This document shows positions 9,901 to 22,263 of a DNA stretch of 64,000 nt, in pieces (positions within the stretch are counted from its first letter, which is position 1; each line of letters opens with the position of its first letter). The notes below the pieces were generated by a model. It was not told the origin of the DNA. It saw only the letters and a list, made by a program, of their open reading frames with translations, and did not search any database. The translations under genes were made by a program, and so were the position numbers. Source of the DNA: Warburgia ugandensis (taxonomy: Eukaryota > Streptophyta > Magnoliopsida > Canellales > Canellaceae); assembly GCA_035236585.1 (NCBI GenBank), contig CP141127.1, forward strand, positions 52,078,001 to 52,142,000, written 5' to 3'.

Positions 9901-12900
9901 AAAAAGTCAAATCACATTATGTCCTATGAAGTTCAAAGGCACAATGTTTAACCAATTTGAATGGGAGATGTCCAAAGGTACAATGTCAAAGCATTACATG
10001 TTCTTGAAAGTTGCTTGGCAAAAAGTAAAATCAATTCGATTCCTGGGAAGTTTCCAAACACAATGTCTATACTTTTTAAGCCGTTGGATGATCCTAAACA
10101 CTATGTCTATGGGAAGTCCCAAGGCACAATGTTCATGCCCTAGGAAGTCCCTAGGAAAATAGGCAAATCACTTCATGTCCTAGGAAGTCTCCAAACACAA
10201 CGTATAGACTTTTAAAGGCCATAGATGATCTTAATACAATGTCCGAGGACATTTGACACAATGCAAAAAACATTACATGCCCTCGGGAGTCTCTAGGCAC
10301 AAAGTCAAACAAATTTGATTCTTAATAAGTTCCCAAATATAATATATAAGCTTTTTGAGTCATTGGATGATCCTTCACACAATGTCCAAGCACTTACTAG
10401 GTAGTCTGAAGGAACATTTTTAAAACAATACATGTCCTTAGAAGTCCCTAGGCATAAAGTCAAAACATTATACGTCCTTGAAAGTCTCTTGGCATGAAGT
10501 CAAATCAGTTCGAGTCCTAAGATGTCCATAACACAATATCTTAATTTTTCAATCCATTGGATGATCCTAGGCACAATGTGCAAGTAGTTTAAGAGTTGAA
10601 AAATCCAAAGTCACAGTGTCAAGGCATTACATATCATTGGAAGTCCCTAGGCACAAACTAAAATCACTTTGAGTCCTGAGAATTTTGTGAACATAATGAC
10701 ATAACTGTTCAAGCAGTTGGATAAACCTTAACACTATGTCCTAGCACTTTAAGCACTAGGAATTTGCAAGGCGCAATGTCAAAATATTGCATGCCCTTTG
10801 AAGTTCCCATGAACAAAGATAAATCACTTTAAGTCCTATCAAATTCATAGGTGCAATGTATATAATTTGTCCCCCCCCAATGGATGATCCTTGGCACAAT
10901 GTCCTAGCACCTTAAGAGTTGAAAAATATGAAGGCATAATGTCAAAACATTTCATATCCTTTGGAGTTCCTATGGACAATGTCAAATCACTTTGATTCCT
11001 ACAAAGTTTGCAAACACAATGTCTAAACATTTCAAGTGATTGGATGAGCCATGGCAAAAAGTCTGAGCATGCTAAGTGTAGGAAGTTCCAAGGAAAAATG
11101 TAAAATATTGCAAGCCCTTGCAAGACCTTAGGCATAAAGTCAAATCACTTTGAGTCCAAGGAAGTTCTCAAACACAATGTCTAAACATTTTAAGTCATTG
11201 GATGACCTTTGGCACAATGTACAAGCACTTTATGCTTTGGAAGTCCCAAGGAACAATTTTAAAACATTGCATGCCCTTGGGTCCCTAAGCACAAAGTCAA
11301 ATAACTTCAAGTGCTGTCAAGTTCCCAGGCACAATGTCTACACGCTACAGGTTCTTAAAAGTCCATAAGAAAAAATTAAAATCACTTCGAGTCTTAGAAA
11401 GATCCCAAATACATCCCAAGGCACAATGTCAAAACCTTACATGACCATGGATGCCCTAAGCACAAAGTCAAATTGTTTCGAGTCCTAGAACTTCCCAAAA
11501 ATTATTTATTTACTTTTGAATCCTTTGGATCATTCTTGGAAAAATGTTCAAGAGTTTTTAGTTCTGAAAGTCCCAAGGCACAATATCAAAACATTACAGG
11601 CCCTTGGGAATCCCAGGGAACAAAGTCAAACCACTTCAAGTCATGGGAAGTTACGAAACACAATGTATAAACTTTTTGAGCTATTGGATGATTCTTCACA
11701 CAATGCCCAAGCACTTAAAGTGCTAGGAAGTCCCAAGGAACATTTTTAAAACAATACATGTACTTGAAAGTCCCTAGTCACAAAGTTAAAATATTACATG
11801 TCTTTGGAAGACCCTTGGAACAAACTCTAATTACTTTGACTCCTAAGAAGTTCTTGAACACCATGTCATAAATTATCAACCCATTAGATGATCCATGGCA
11901 GAATGTTTGAGCACTTTAAGAGTTGGGAAATCCCATGGCACAAAGTCAATACATTACACATCCTTGGATGTCCCTAGGCACAAAGTCAAATTACTTCTAG
12001 CCCTTGGAAGTTCCCTAACATAATGTTTAAACATTTGAAGTTGTTGAAAGAGCCTTAGCACAATGTCCAAGCATGTTTTCCTAAGGAAAAATTTCAGAAC
12101 ATTACATGTCCTTGCAACACCTAGGAACAATTTAAATCACTACAAGTTCAACAAATTTCCCAATGACTAAAGTTATAAAGCCAATTGGGTGATCCTTGGC
12201 ACAATGTCCAAGCACATTTAGAACTTGGAAGTCTCAAGACACATTGTCAAAACATTATTTGCACTTGGGGGTCCTTGGGCACAAAGTCAAATTACTATAC
12301 ATCTTAGAATGTTCATAAACACAATGTATAAACTTCTGAAGTAGTTGGATGATGTAGGCACAATGTCCAAGAAATTAAAGTTCTGGGAATTCCTAAGGAA
12401 CAATGTCAAAACATTACATGTCCTTGGTAGCCCTTTGGGACAAAGTCAAATCACTTCCAGTCCTAAGAATTTTCCCAACACAATGTATAAACTTTTAAAA
12501 CTATTGCAAGATCCTTCTCACAATGTCCAACCACTTAAAGTGCTGGGAAGTCCCATGGAACATTGTCAGAACATTACATGTTGGTGAAAGTCCAAAAGCA
12601 CAATTTCAAAACATTGCATGCCCTTAGAAGTCCCTAGGCACAAAGTCAAATCACTGCAAGTGTTGTCAAGTTTCCATGCACAATGTATATACTTTTACAC
12701 CCGTTGGATGATCCTTGGCACAATGTCTAAGCACAGTTGGGAAATCTAAAGGGATAATGTATAAACCTTACATATAATTGAAAGTCTTTAGGCACAAACT
12801 CAAATCACTTCGAGTCCTGGAAAGTTCCTAAACACAATGTTTAAACATTTCGCACCATTGATTGAGTGTGGCACAAAGTCTGAGCAAGTTAAGTGCTAGG

Positions 12901-14370
12901 AACTTCCAAGGAAAAATGTTAGAATATTACATCTCCTTGCAAGGTCCTAGGCACAATGTAACATCACTTCCAGACCTAGGAAGTTCCTAAGCACAATTTC
13001 TAAGCTTTTTAAGCTGTTGGATGATCCTTTGTAGAACGTACAAGCACTATAAGCACTGGGAAGTCCCAAGGAAAATGTCAAAACATTGCATGCCTTTGGA
13101 AGACCTTAGGCACAAATTCAAAAATTTTAAGGTTCTTTAATAATCCCTTAGCATAATGTTTAAGCACTTGGAGTGATAGGAGTTCCAGGGAACAAAGTAG
13201 AAAACACTACAGATTCTTGAAAGTCCCTGTGCAAAAAGTAAATCACTTTGAGTTTGTAAAGTTTCCAAAAACATATCTATAATTTTCAAGCCATTGGATG
13301 AACCTTTGCATAGTGTCCGAGCACGTCAAAAGTCCCCAACCTTGGGAAGTTCTCAAACACAATGTTTAAAATGTTTTAAGCTATAGGATGATCCATGGCA
13401 CAATGTATAAGCACTTTAATTACTAGGAAGTTCCAAGGCACAATGTTCAAATGTTGCGTGCGCTTCCAAGTCCCTATGGACAAAGTCAAATCACATTAAA
13501 CCGGTGAAGTTTCTAGCCACAATGTCTCTACTTTTCATGCCCTTGGATGATCCTTGGCACAATGTTTGAGCACCGAGAAGTCCTAAGGCACAGTTTCAAA
13601 ACATTATAGGTTCTTGGAAGTTCCTAAGAAAAAGGTAAAATTACTTAAGAGTCCTGGAAAGTTCCCAAATACAATGTCCATACATTGAAGCCATTGGATG
13701 ATCCTTGGCTCAATGTCCGAGCACGTTAAACGATGAAAACTCTCAAGGCACAATGTCAAAACATTACATGTCAAATCACATCAAATCCTAAGAGGTTCCC
13801 AAACCAAATGTTTAGGTTTTATAATTGTTGGATGACCCTTGGCTTAATGCCCAATCATGTTCAAAACTTGGTAGTCCCAAATGTTGTCAAAACATTACTT
13901 ACACTTGGGACTCCCTACGGACAAAACCAAATTACTTTGCATCCTAGAAAGTTACTAAACCCAATGTATAAAACTTCTAAAGCCATTAGATGATCTAGGG
14001 ACAATGTTCGAGGAGTTAAAGTACTAAGAATTCCCAAGGAACAATGTCAAAACATTACATCTCCTTGGAAGTACCAAAGCACAATGCCAAAACATCACGT
14101 CCTTGGTAGTCCCTTGGCATAAAGCAAAATCACTTCGAGTCCTAGGAAGTTCTCAAACATAATTTGTAAAATTTTCAAGCTTTTAGAAGATCCTTATCAT
14201 AATGTTCAAGCACCTAAAGCATTGGGAAAACCCATGGAACATTTATCAATACATTACATGTCCTTCAAAGGCTGCACAAAGTTAAATCACTTCTAGTGTC
14301 GTCAAGTTCCTATGTATAATGCACATACTTTTCCACCCATTGGATGATCCATGGCATAATGTGTAATAAC
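6906..14370 (+). repeat. Diverged 160-bp satellite array, continued
   Basis: About 46 monomers of the same four-subunit satellite as in 1-3238, same orientation and similarly diverged. Some monomers have lost or gained a subunit, for example around 8000-8050 and 10230-10260, which fits unequal exchange at the 40-bp level. No gene, RNA gene or clear insertion is seen. Open frames of 60-100 codons are satellite translations. Confidence 0.92.
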
Positions 14371-14768
14371 CCCAAATTTTAAATTTCATTTAAATGATCC
14401 CCAAATTTTATTTTGATTGAAAGAATTTTTTTTTTTTTAAATTGAGTGTTTAGGTCCCACAAAATTGATCTTTAGAAAAACACTTAGCTGACCCTTAAAA
14501 CCTAAATAATTAGATTTTACATGATAAAACAAATCCAATGGTATAGAAAATGCTATAATCAAAGATTGGATGGAGAAGTTATGAATTTATTAATGTGAAG
14601 GCATTTTACTAAATAAATGGGAGGGCTCCATTTTGATATTGGCACCCCCCCATAAGAGAATCATCAAAAAAAAAAAAAGAAACTTAAGGAAGGGGGCTGG
14701 TTTGATATTACAACCCCCTTCCCTTCAAGAAAATTGAAACAGACCAATAAATCTATTACTCAAAATTG

Positions 14769-14866
14769 AGATAGAGAAAGAGAGAGGGAGAGAAGAAGAA
14801 AATAGGAGTAAAGAGTAAAGAGAAGGAAGACGAGAAGGACAGGAAGAGAGGAGGAAGAAACCTAGA
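14769..14866 (+). repeat. Purine-rich (GA) tract
   Basis: About 100 bases almost all A or G, with repeats of GAGAGAGGGAGAGAAGAAGA type. Similar tracts occur in every passenger segment in this window. In LTRs such tracts often lie in the transcribed leader. Confidence 0.7.
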
Positions 14867-15337
14867 GTGCTGGGAAATGCATCATGCTAGCAGGGAGGAA
14901 GACGCATATAGTCTTGCCAGAGTTGCTAACCTTATTGGAGAAGATGCTGGCTCAAATATCTCATCCTAACTAATCATTCCATTGAGAGTAGGGGGACGAC
15001 CAAAAACTCCAAGGTTATTGAGGGATCCATGATGATCTTCATCATCGAGCAGAGAGGTGTATAGTGTACAGTTTGAATGGAGGATTTCACCTCAAAATGC
15101 TATCAATTTGGCTCATCCAAGAGAGGAAAAAGCATGAAAACACATTCAAGAGGTGGGATCTACAATCCACAACTTTTGATTTTTGGTTTTGGGAGGAACC
15201 CGTCTAATTTTGTACTAGATCTTGATTTATAAGATAATCTAGTTGTTGATTTGATTATCCATGCTTAAATAAGTATAAAATAGGATTGAATTACCTTAGA
15301 TCTAGCTGGAAATTGTAAATTAAAGCTAGGAACTAAT

Positions 15338-15555
15338 CAAACAATCTCAACCATCTGATCAGACAATGTTGAAAAGTAATTTTGTTACATCTGATCAATA
15401 ATTAGATGCTACAGATGAATTCTAGAACCTTAAAATAACTATGGTATGACTGAAATTTTGAAATTTAGTTAAAAGTTTTCAAACAATCTTAGTTGTCTGA
15501 TTAGACAATGACAAAAGAGGAACCTAGCAACATCTGATCGGTGATCAAGTGCCAT
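15338..15555 (+). repeat. Pair of imperfect direct repeats of about 70 bp
   Basis: A unit running from CAAACAATCT through AGACAATG to CATCTGATC occurs at about 15,338-15,408 and again at about 15,480-15,552, offset 142 bp, with roughly three quarters of positions matching by eye. It gives the LTR-like segment some internal duplication. Confidence 0.5.
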
Positions 15556-16151
15556 CATCATGTTTCCTAACCTTCGATTAGTAAGTACTGTGAAACTTTA
15601 TGGTTAGAGTACAGACCATCGGAATGGATCAATAAACCAAAGGTTTTGATTGAGAATAAGAAGATTTCCTTGTAATTGTTAATGTATGAACTTACATTGA
15701 CAATGAATCTTAAATATTAACTTGATTAAGTGATTGATAAGTGAGTTGAAGAAGGGACATAACTAAATCATGAAGCACAAAAAGAGAGGTAGGTAGTTTT
15801 AACATCAATATGCTTTTTGTGAAACATGAAAAACTACTATGTTTGAAAATAGTTGAGGTCCAGATCTTTGATATTTCTAGTTTATATAGGTAGTATAATT
15901 GTATTTCATGCAACTTATGAGTTTGGAATGTCTTGTTGATTTATTATCACATTGAAAACTTGTTACATGGAGTTGTATTTGGAAATGCATTGATTTCAGA
16001 ATTTGTGAAATGTTGAGTGTGAAGTCCTTAGATTCATCCTAGTGAAGGTTACCCTTACATGGCTATATTGTATCTTCAGTTTCGGTTTCTATGATTCACT
16101 AGTGCATGGATTTCAATGGTTTTATAGGTTACATTAGCATGTAATGATGCT

Positions 16152-16884
16152 TAAATTGGCAGACATTGTGCTAGGGATATTCCGATGACTTGAAAAGGTT
16201 TTGACGTTGTGTTTGGGACAATCCCAGGACTCGAAGTGATTTAACATTGTGTCTAGGGACTTCCATGGACATGTAATGTTTTGACAGTGTGTCATGAGAT
16301 TTCCAAGAGCTAAAAGTGCCATACATAGTACCAAAAGGATCATTTAATGGCTTGAAAAGTTTTTTTTGGGAACTTCCAAAAACTCGACGTGATTTGACTT
16401 TATACCAAGGGACATCCAAGGACATGTATTGTTCTGAAATTGTTCCTTGGGACTTTTCAGTGCTTAACTAGTTTGAACGATGTGCTTAAGATCATCGATA
16501 ATTTGAAAAGTTCAGACATTCTGTTTAGGATCATCCCAGGACTTTGTGCCTAAGGACTTCTATGGAAATGTAAAGCTTTGACATCCGAGTCATTGAGACG
16601 ATTTCAACAGATGTTAGGGGACAAAATTTGTGATGTTAAAATTGATTTTCTTTAGAATGTCTATCCTCGTACATTCTTCTCGCTGTTATTTGCAATTTTA
16701 CCCACTCAATTGACATCCGATCAGAAGGATTTTTCATGGATTCGATCTTGTTACCTCTTTGGAGATGATGAATGGTTTGGATCATTTTCCAAGATATCGC
16801 CCTCTCCAAATCTGCTCCTCTCCTTTTTCCTCTGCCTTCTTCATCTTCTTCTCTCTCTCCTCTCTCTTCTTCTTTCTTCATCGC

Positions 16885-16918
<34 letters not shown>

Positions 16919-17993
16919 CATCATTTCAGGCAATAGACCATACGGGTCCGTCTTGATTTTTCCTTAAGCCAGGGGGTGGGGTGCCAATATCAGAATGGCA
17001 CCTCCTTTACAAGTAATAATTTTTACTTTTTACTTTTTCCTTTATTCGTTATTTAGACATTTAACCTTTTGTAATATGTTTAATTAAATGATTGTGTTCC
17101 CTACATGATAATGAGTGCATTGACCCCTCGGGTTTTTCAAATTTTGAGTGGGTCCTAGACGGTAAAACTAAAAAATATCCTTTAAAGTACCCGAACATTG
17201 TGGCAAGGATCATGCAACGGTTTGAAAAGATTAGACATTGTGCTTGAAAGCATTATTTGGCTTCTTGCCTATGAACTTCCAAGGACATGTAATGCTTCGA
17301 TCATGTGCCATGAGATTTCACATCATTTAATCGGCCCATTCATTGTGCCCAGCATCATTCAGCTTCTTAAGGCTAGACATTGTGTTTGGGAACATCCTAG
17401 TGCTCAGAGTGATTTGACTTTGGGGCTAAGGGGACTTCCACGGGCATGCAATCTTTTGACTTTGTGGCTTGTGACTTTCCAACATTCATATTGGACGTGT
17501 AATATTTTGACATTGAGCCCGAGGACTTCGACGGACGTGCAATATTTTGACATTGAGCAGTGGGTCTTCCCAAAGTTTCAATTCTGAGCCAATGTGCTGA
17601 AAGGATCATCTAGTGGCCAGAATAGATTAGTTGATGTATTTCGGAACATCCCTTGGCTGAAAGTAATTTGACATTGTTTGTTGGAAATTCCCAGCACTTA
17701 AGTAGCTCAGACATTGAGCCAAGAAATGTCCAATGGCTTGAAAAGATTAGACATTGTGTTTGGCAACACCTTACAACTTGAAGTAATTTTACTTTGTGGC
17801 TAGGAACTTCCAAGGATATTTGTGGTTTCGACAATGTTCCTCACATCACTTAAGTTGTCTAAATCATCCAACTTCTTATAAAGTTGAGGCATTGTGTTAA
17901 GGAAATCCCAATACTCAGTGATTTGACTACGTGTCTAGGGAACTTCCATAGACATGTAATCTTTTACCATTGCCCTTGTGACTGCCCAACATT
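16152..17993 (-). repeat. Higher-order unit B copy 1 (divergent, 1.84 kb)
   Basis: First copy of a higher-order repeat whose satellite monomers read on the - strand. It is about 290 bp shorter than the next four copies and clearly more diverged. Non-satellite passenger DNA lies at about 16,585-17,180 and includes a CT-rich stretch and GGGGTGCCAATATCA near 16,977. Open frames on both strands, including an E/R-rich one opposite the CT tract, are low-complexity artefacts. Confidence 0.85.
16793..16922 (+). repeat. CT-rich tract ending in a (CT)n microsatellite
   Basis: Pyrimidine-rich stretch ending in an uninterrupted CT run of about 24 bases near 16,896-16,919. Shorter versions sit at the same phase in the next copies near 18,725, 20,860, 22,995 and 25,132. 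Confidence 0.82.
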
Positions 17994-20128
17994 TAAATTG
18001 CCAGACATTGTGCCGGGGATCTTCCGATGACTTGAAAAGGTTTTGACGTTGTGTTTGGCACAATCCCAGGACTCGAAGTGATTTAACATTGTGTCTAGGG
18101 ACTTCGATGGACATGTAATGTTTTGACAGTGTGTCATGAGATTTCCAAGAGCTTAAAGTGCCATACATAGTACCAAAAGGATCAGTTAATGGCTTGAAAA
18201 CTTTTTTTTGGGAACCTCCAAAAACTCGACGTGATTTGACTTTATACCAAGGGACTTCCAAGGACATGTATTGTTCTGAAATTGTTCCTTGGGACTTTTC
18301 AGTGCTTAACTAGTTTGAAGGATGTGCTGAAGATCATCGATAATTTGAAAAGTTTAGACATTCTGTTTAGGATCATCCCAGGACTTTGTGCCTAAGGACT
18401 TCGATGGAAATGTAAAGCTTTGACATCCGAGTCACTGAGACGATTTCAATAGATGTTAGGGGTCAAAATTTGTGATGTTAAAATTGATTTTCTTTAGAAC
18501 GTCCATCACCGTACATTCTTCCTGCTGTTATTTGCAATTTTACACCACCGAGTTGACATCCGATCGAAAGGATTTTTCATGGACTCGATCTTCTTACCTC
18601 TTTGGAGATGATGAATGGTTGGGATCATTGTTCTAAGATATCGCGCTCTCCAAATCAGCTCCTCTCCTTTTCTTCCTCTGCCTTCTCTCTCCTCTCTATT
18701 CTTCTTTGTTCATCGCATTTCTCACTCTCTCTCTCTCATCATTCAGGCAATAGACCATATGGGTTCGTCTTGATTCTTCCTTAAGAGAGGTGGTGGGGTG
18801 CCAATATCATAATGGCTCCTCCTTTACAAGTAATAAATTTTACTTTTTCCTTTATTCATTATTTAGACTTTTAACCTTTGTTAATATGTTTTAATTAAAG
18901 GATTGTGTTCCCTACATGATAATGAGTGCATGGCCCCCTCGGGTTTTTTAAATTTTGAGTGGGTCCTACACGGTAAGACTACAAAATATCCTTTAACGTA
19001 CCCGGACATTGCGCCAAGGATCATGCAACGGTTTGAAAAGATTAGACATTGTGCTCGAAAACATCATTTGGCCTTTTGCCTATGAACTTCCAAGGACATG
19101 TAATGTTTCAATCATGTGCCATGGGATTTCACATCATTTAATTTGCCCATACATTGTGCCTAGCATCATTCAGCTTCTTAAGGCTAGACATTGTGTTTGG
19201 GAACATCCTAGTGCTTGGAGTGATTTGACTTTGGTGCTGAGGGGACTTCCACGGGCATGCAATCTTTTGACATACTTTCCAACATTCATATTGCTTGAAT
19301 ATCATGCCTATGTCGATCCTATGGCATGAAATAGTGTAGACATTGACTGTGGGAATATCCTAGGACTCGATGTGATTTGAGTTACTTCCATAGATATGTA
19401 ATGCTGGGGACATTGTGTCATGGTACTTCCAAGAGCTCAAAGTGCTTATATGTCGTGCCAAAAGGATCATCCTAGGGCTCATAGTGATTTGACGTTGTGC
19501 CTAGGGGTTCCAACGACATGTACTATTTTGAAATTGTGCGTTGGGACACCCTAATGCTTAGCTTGCTCAAAAAATGTGGCAAGGATCATGAAATGGCTTG
19601 AAATGTTTGGGTTTGGGAACATCCCAGGACTCTTGAAGTGATTTGACTTTCTACCCAAGAACTTCGATGGACGTGTAATATTTTGACATTGAGTCGTGGG
19701 TCTTCCCAAAGCTTGAAGTTCTCAGACATTGTGCCGAAAGGATCATTTGGTGGCCGAAAAAGTTTAGACGATGTATTTCGGAACATCCCTGGGCTGAGAG
19801 TAATTTGACATTGTTTGTTGGAAATTCCCAGCACTTAAGTTGCTCAGACATTGTGCCAAGAATCATCCAATGGCTTGAAAAGATTAGACGTTGTGTTTAG
19901 CAACATCTTAGGACTTGAAGTAATTTGACTGTGGCTAGGAACTTCCAAGGATATTTGTGGTTTCGACAATGTTCCTCACATCACTTAAGTTGTCTAAATC
20001 ATCCAACTTCTTATAAAGTTGAGGCATTGTGTTAAGGAAATCCCAATACTCAGTGATTTGACTACGTGTCTAGGGAACTTCCATAGACATGTAATCTTTT
20101 ACCATTGCCCTTGTGACTGCCCAACATT
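17994..20128 (-). repeat. Higher-order unit B copy 2 (type A, 2,135 bp)
   Basis: About 1.57 kb of - strand satellite (about 39 subunits of 40 bp) plus passenger DNA at about 18,427-18,991. Type A marks are TTTGGCACAATCC near 18,053, GATGTGCTGAAG near 18,321 and CCAGGACTTTGTGCC near 18,378. Recurrent frames of 60-110 codons come from the repeat. Confidence 0.92.
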
Positions 20129-22263
20129 TAAATTGCCAGACATTGTGCCGGGGATCTTCCGATGACTTGAAAAGGTTTTGACGTTGTGTTTGGGACAATC
20201 CCAGGACTCGAAGTGATTTAACATTGTGTCTAGGGACTTCGATGAACATGTAATGTTTTGACAGTGTGTCATGAGATTTCCAAGAGCTTAAAGTTCCATA
20301 CATAGTACCAAAAGGATCAGTTAATGGCTTGAAAACTTTTTTTTGGGAACCTCCAAAAACTCGACGTGATTTGACTTTATACCAAGGGACTTCCAAGGAC
20401 ATGTATTGTTCTGAAATTGTTCCTTGGGACTTTTCAGTGCTTAACTAGTTTGAAGGATGTGTTGAAGATCATCGATAATTTGAAAAGTTTAGACATTCTG
20501 TTTAGGATCATCCCAGGAATTTGTGCCTAAGGACTTTGATGGAAATGTAAAGCTTTGACATCCGAGTCACTGAGACGATTTCAATAGATGTTAGGGGTCA
20601 AAATTTGTGATGTTAAAATTGATTTTCTTTAGAACGTCCATCACCGTACATTCTTCCTGCTGTTATTTGCAATTTTACACCACCGAGTTGACATCCGATC
20701 GAAAGGATTTTTCATGGACTCGATCTTGTTACCACTTTGGAGATGATGAATGGTTGGGATCATTGTTCTAAGATATCGCGCTCTCCAAATCAGCTCCTCT
20801 CCTTTTCTTCCTCTGCCTTCTCTCTCCTCTCTATTCTTCTTTGTTCATCGCATTTCTCACTCTCTCTCTCTCATCATTCAGGCAATAGACCATATGGGTT
20901 CGTCTTGATTCTTCCTTAAGAGAGGTGGTGGGGTGCCAATATCATAATGGCTCCTCCTTTACAAGTAATAAATTTTACTTTTTCCTTTATTCATTATTTA
21001 GACTTTTAACCTTTTGTAATATGTTTTAATTAAATGATTGTGTTCCCTACATGATAATGAGTGCATGGCCCCCTCGGGTTTTTTAAATTTTGAGTGGGTC
21101 CTACACGGTAAGACTACAAAATATCCTTTAACGTACCTGGACATTGCCCCAAGGATCATGCAACGGTTTGAAAAGATTAGACATTGTGCTCGAAAACATC
21201 ATTTGGCCTTTTGCCTATGAACTTCCAAGGACATGTAATGTTTCAATCATGTGCCATGGGATTTCACATCATTTAATCTGCCCATACATTGTGCCTAGCA
21301 TCATTCAGCTTCTTAAGGCTAGACATTGTGTTTGGGAACATCCTAGTGCTTGGAGTGATTTGACTTTGGTGCTGAGGGGACTTCCACGGGCATGCAATCT
21401 TTTGACATACTTTCCAACATTCATATTGCTTGAATATCATGCCTATGTCGATCCTATGGCATGAAATAGTGTAGACATTGACTGTGGGAATATCCTAGGA
21501 CTCGATGTGATTTGAGTTACTTCCATAGATATGTAATGCTGGGGACATTGTGTCATGGTACTTCCAAGAGCTCAAAGTGCTCATATGTCGTGCCAAAAGG
21601 ATCATCCTAGGGCTCATAGTGATTTGACGTTGTAACTAGGGGTTCCAACGACATGTACTATTTTGAAATTGTGCGTTGGGACACCCTAATGCTTAGCTTG
21701 CTCAAAAAATGTGGCAAGGATCATGAAATGGCTTGAAATGTTTGGGTTTGGGAACATCCCAGGACTCTTGAAGTGATTTGACTTTGTACCCAAGAACTTC
21801 GATGGACGTGTAATATTTTGACATTGAGTCGTGGGTCTTCCCAAAGCTTGAAGTTCTCAGACATTGTGCCGAAAGGATCATTTGGTGGCCGAAAAAGTTT
21901 AGACGATGTATTTCAGAACATCCCTGGGCTGAAAGTAATTTGACATTGTTTGTTGGAAATTCCCAGCACTTAAGTTGCTCAGACATTGTGCCAAGAATCA
22001 TCCAATGGCTTGAAAAGATTAGACGTTGTGTTTAGCAACATCTTAGGACTTGAAGTAATTTGACTGTGGCTAGGAACTTCCAAGGATATTTGTGGTTTCG
22101 ACAATGTTCCTCACATCACTTAAGTTGTCTAAATCATCCAACTTCTTATAAAGTTGAGGCATTGTGTTAAGGAAATCCCAATACTCAGTGATTTGACTAC
22201 GTGTCTAGGGAACTTCCATAGACATGTAATCTTTTACCATTGCCCTTGTGACTGCCCAACATT
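20129..22263 (-). repeat. Higher-order unit B copy 3 (type B, 2,135 bp)
   Basis: Near-identical in layout to copy 2, with the type B marks TTTGGGACAATCC, GATGTGTTGAAG and CCAGGAATTTGTGCC. Passenger DNA at about 20,562-21,126. Confidence 0.92.

Larger units (their letters stand above)
14371..16139 (+). mobile_element. LTR-like non-satellite segment at a satellite inversion
   Basis: The satellite stops inside subunit s1 (CATGGCATAATG) and a segment beginning TGTAATAACCCC follows. Plant Ty3/gypsy LTRs often begin TGTAAYAACCCC or similar. The segment has a poly-T run near 14,426, TGATATTGGCACCCC at 14,634, a poly-A run at 14,666-14,678, a purine-rich leader at about 14,769-14,866, then AT-rich DNA with no recognisable protein. 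The right end lies near ACATTAGCA (about 16,139). No matching duplication is seen, and satellite orientation differs on the two sides. A solo LTR or a truncated element is the best guess. The longest frame here (about 67 codons, - strand, near 15,710-15,913) resembles nothing I know. Confidence 0.5.

Noticed and set aside
16636-16881. E/R-rich 81-codon frame and the S/L-rich frame on the other strand
   Set aside because: Both are translations of the CT/GA-rich tract; low complexity, no start context.
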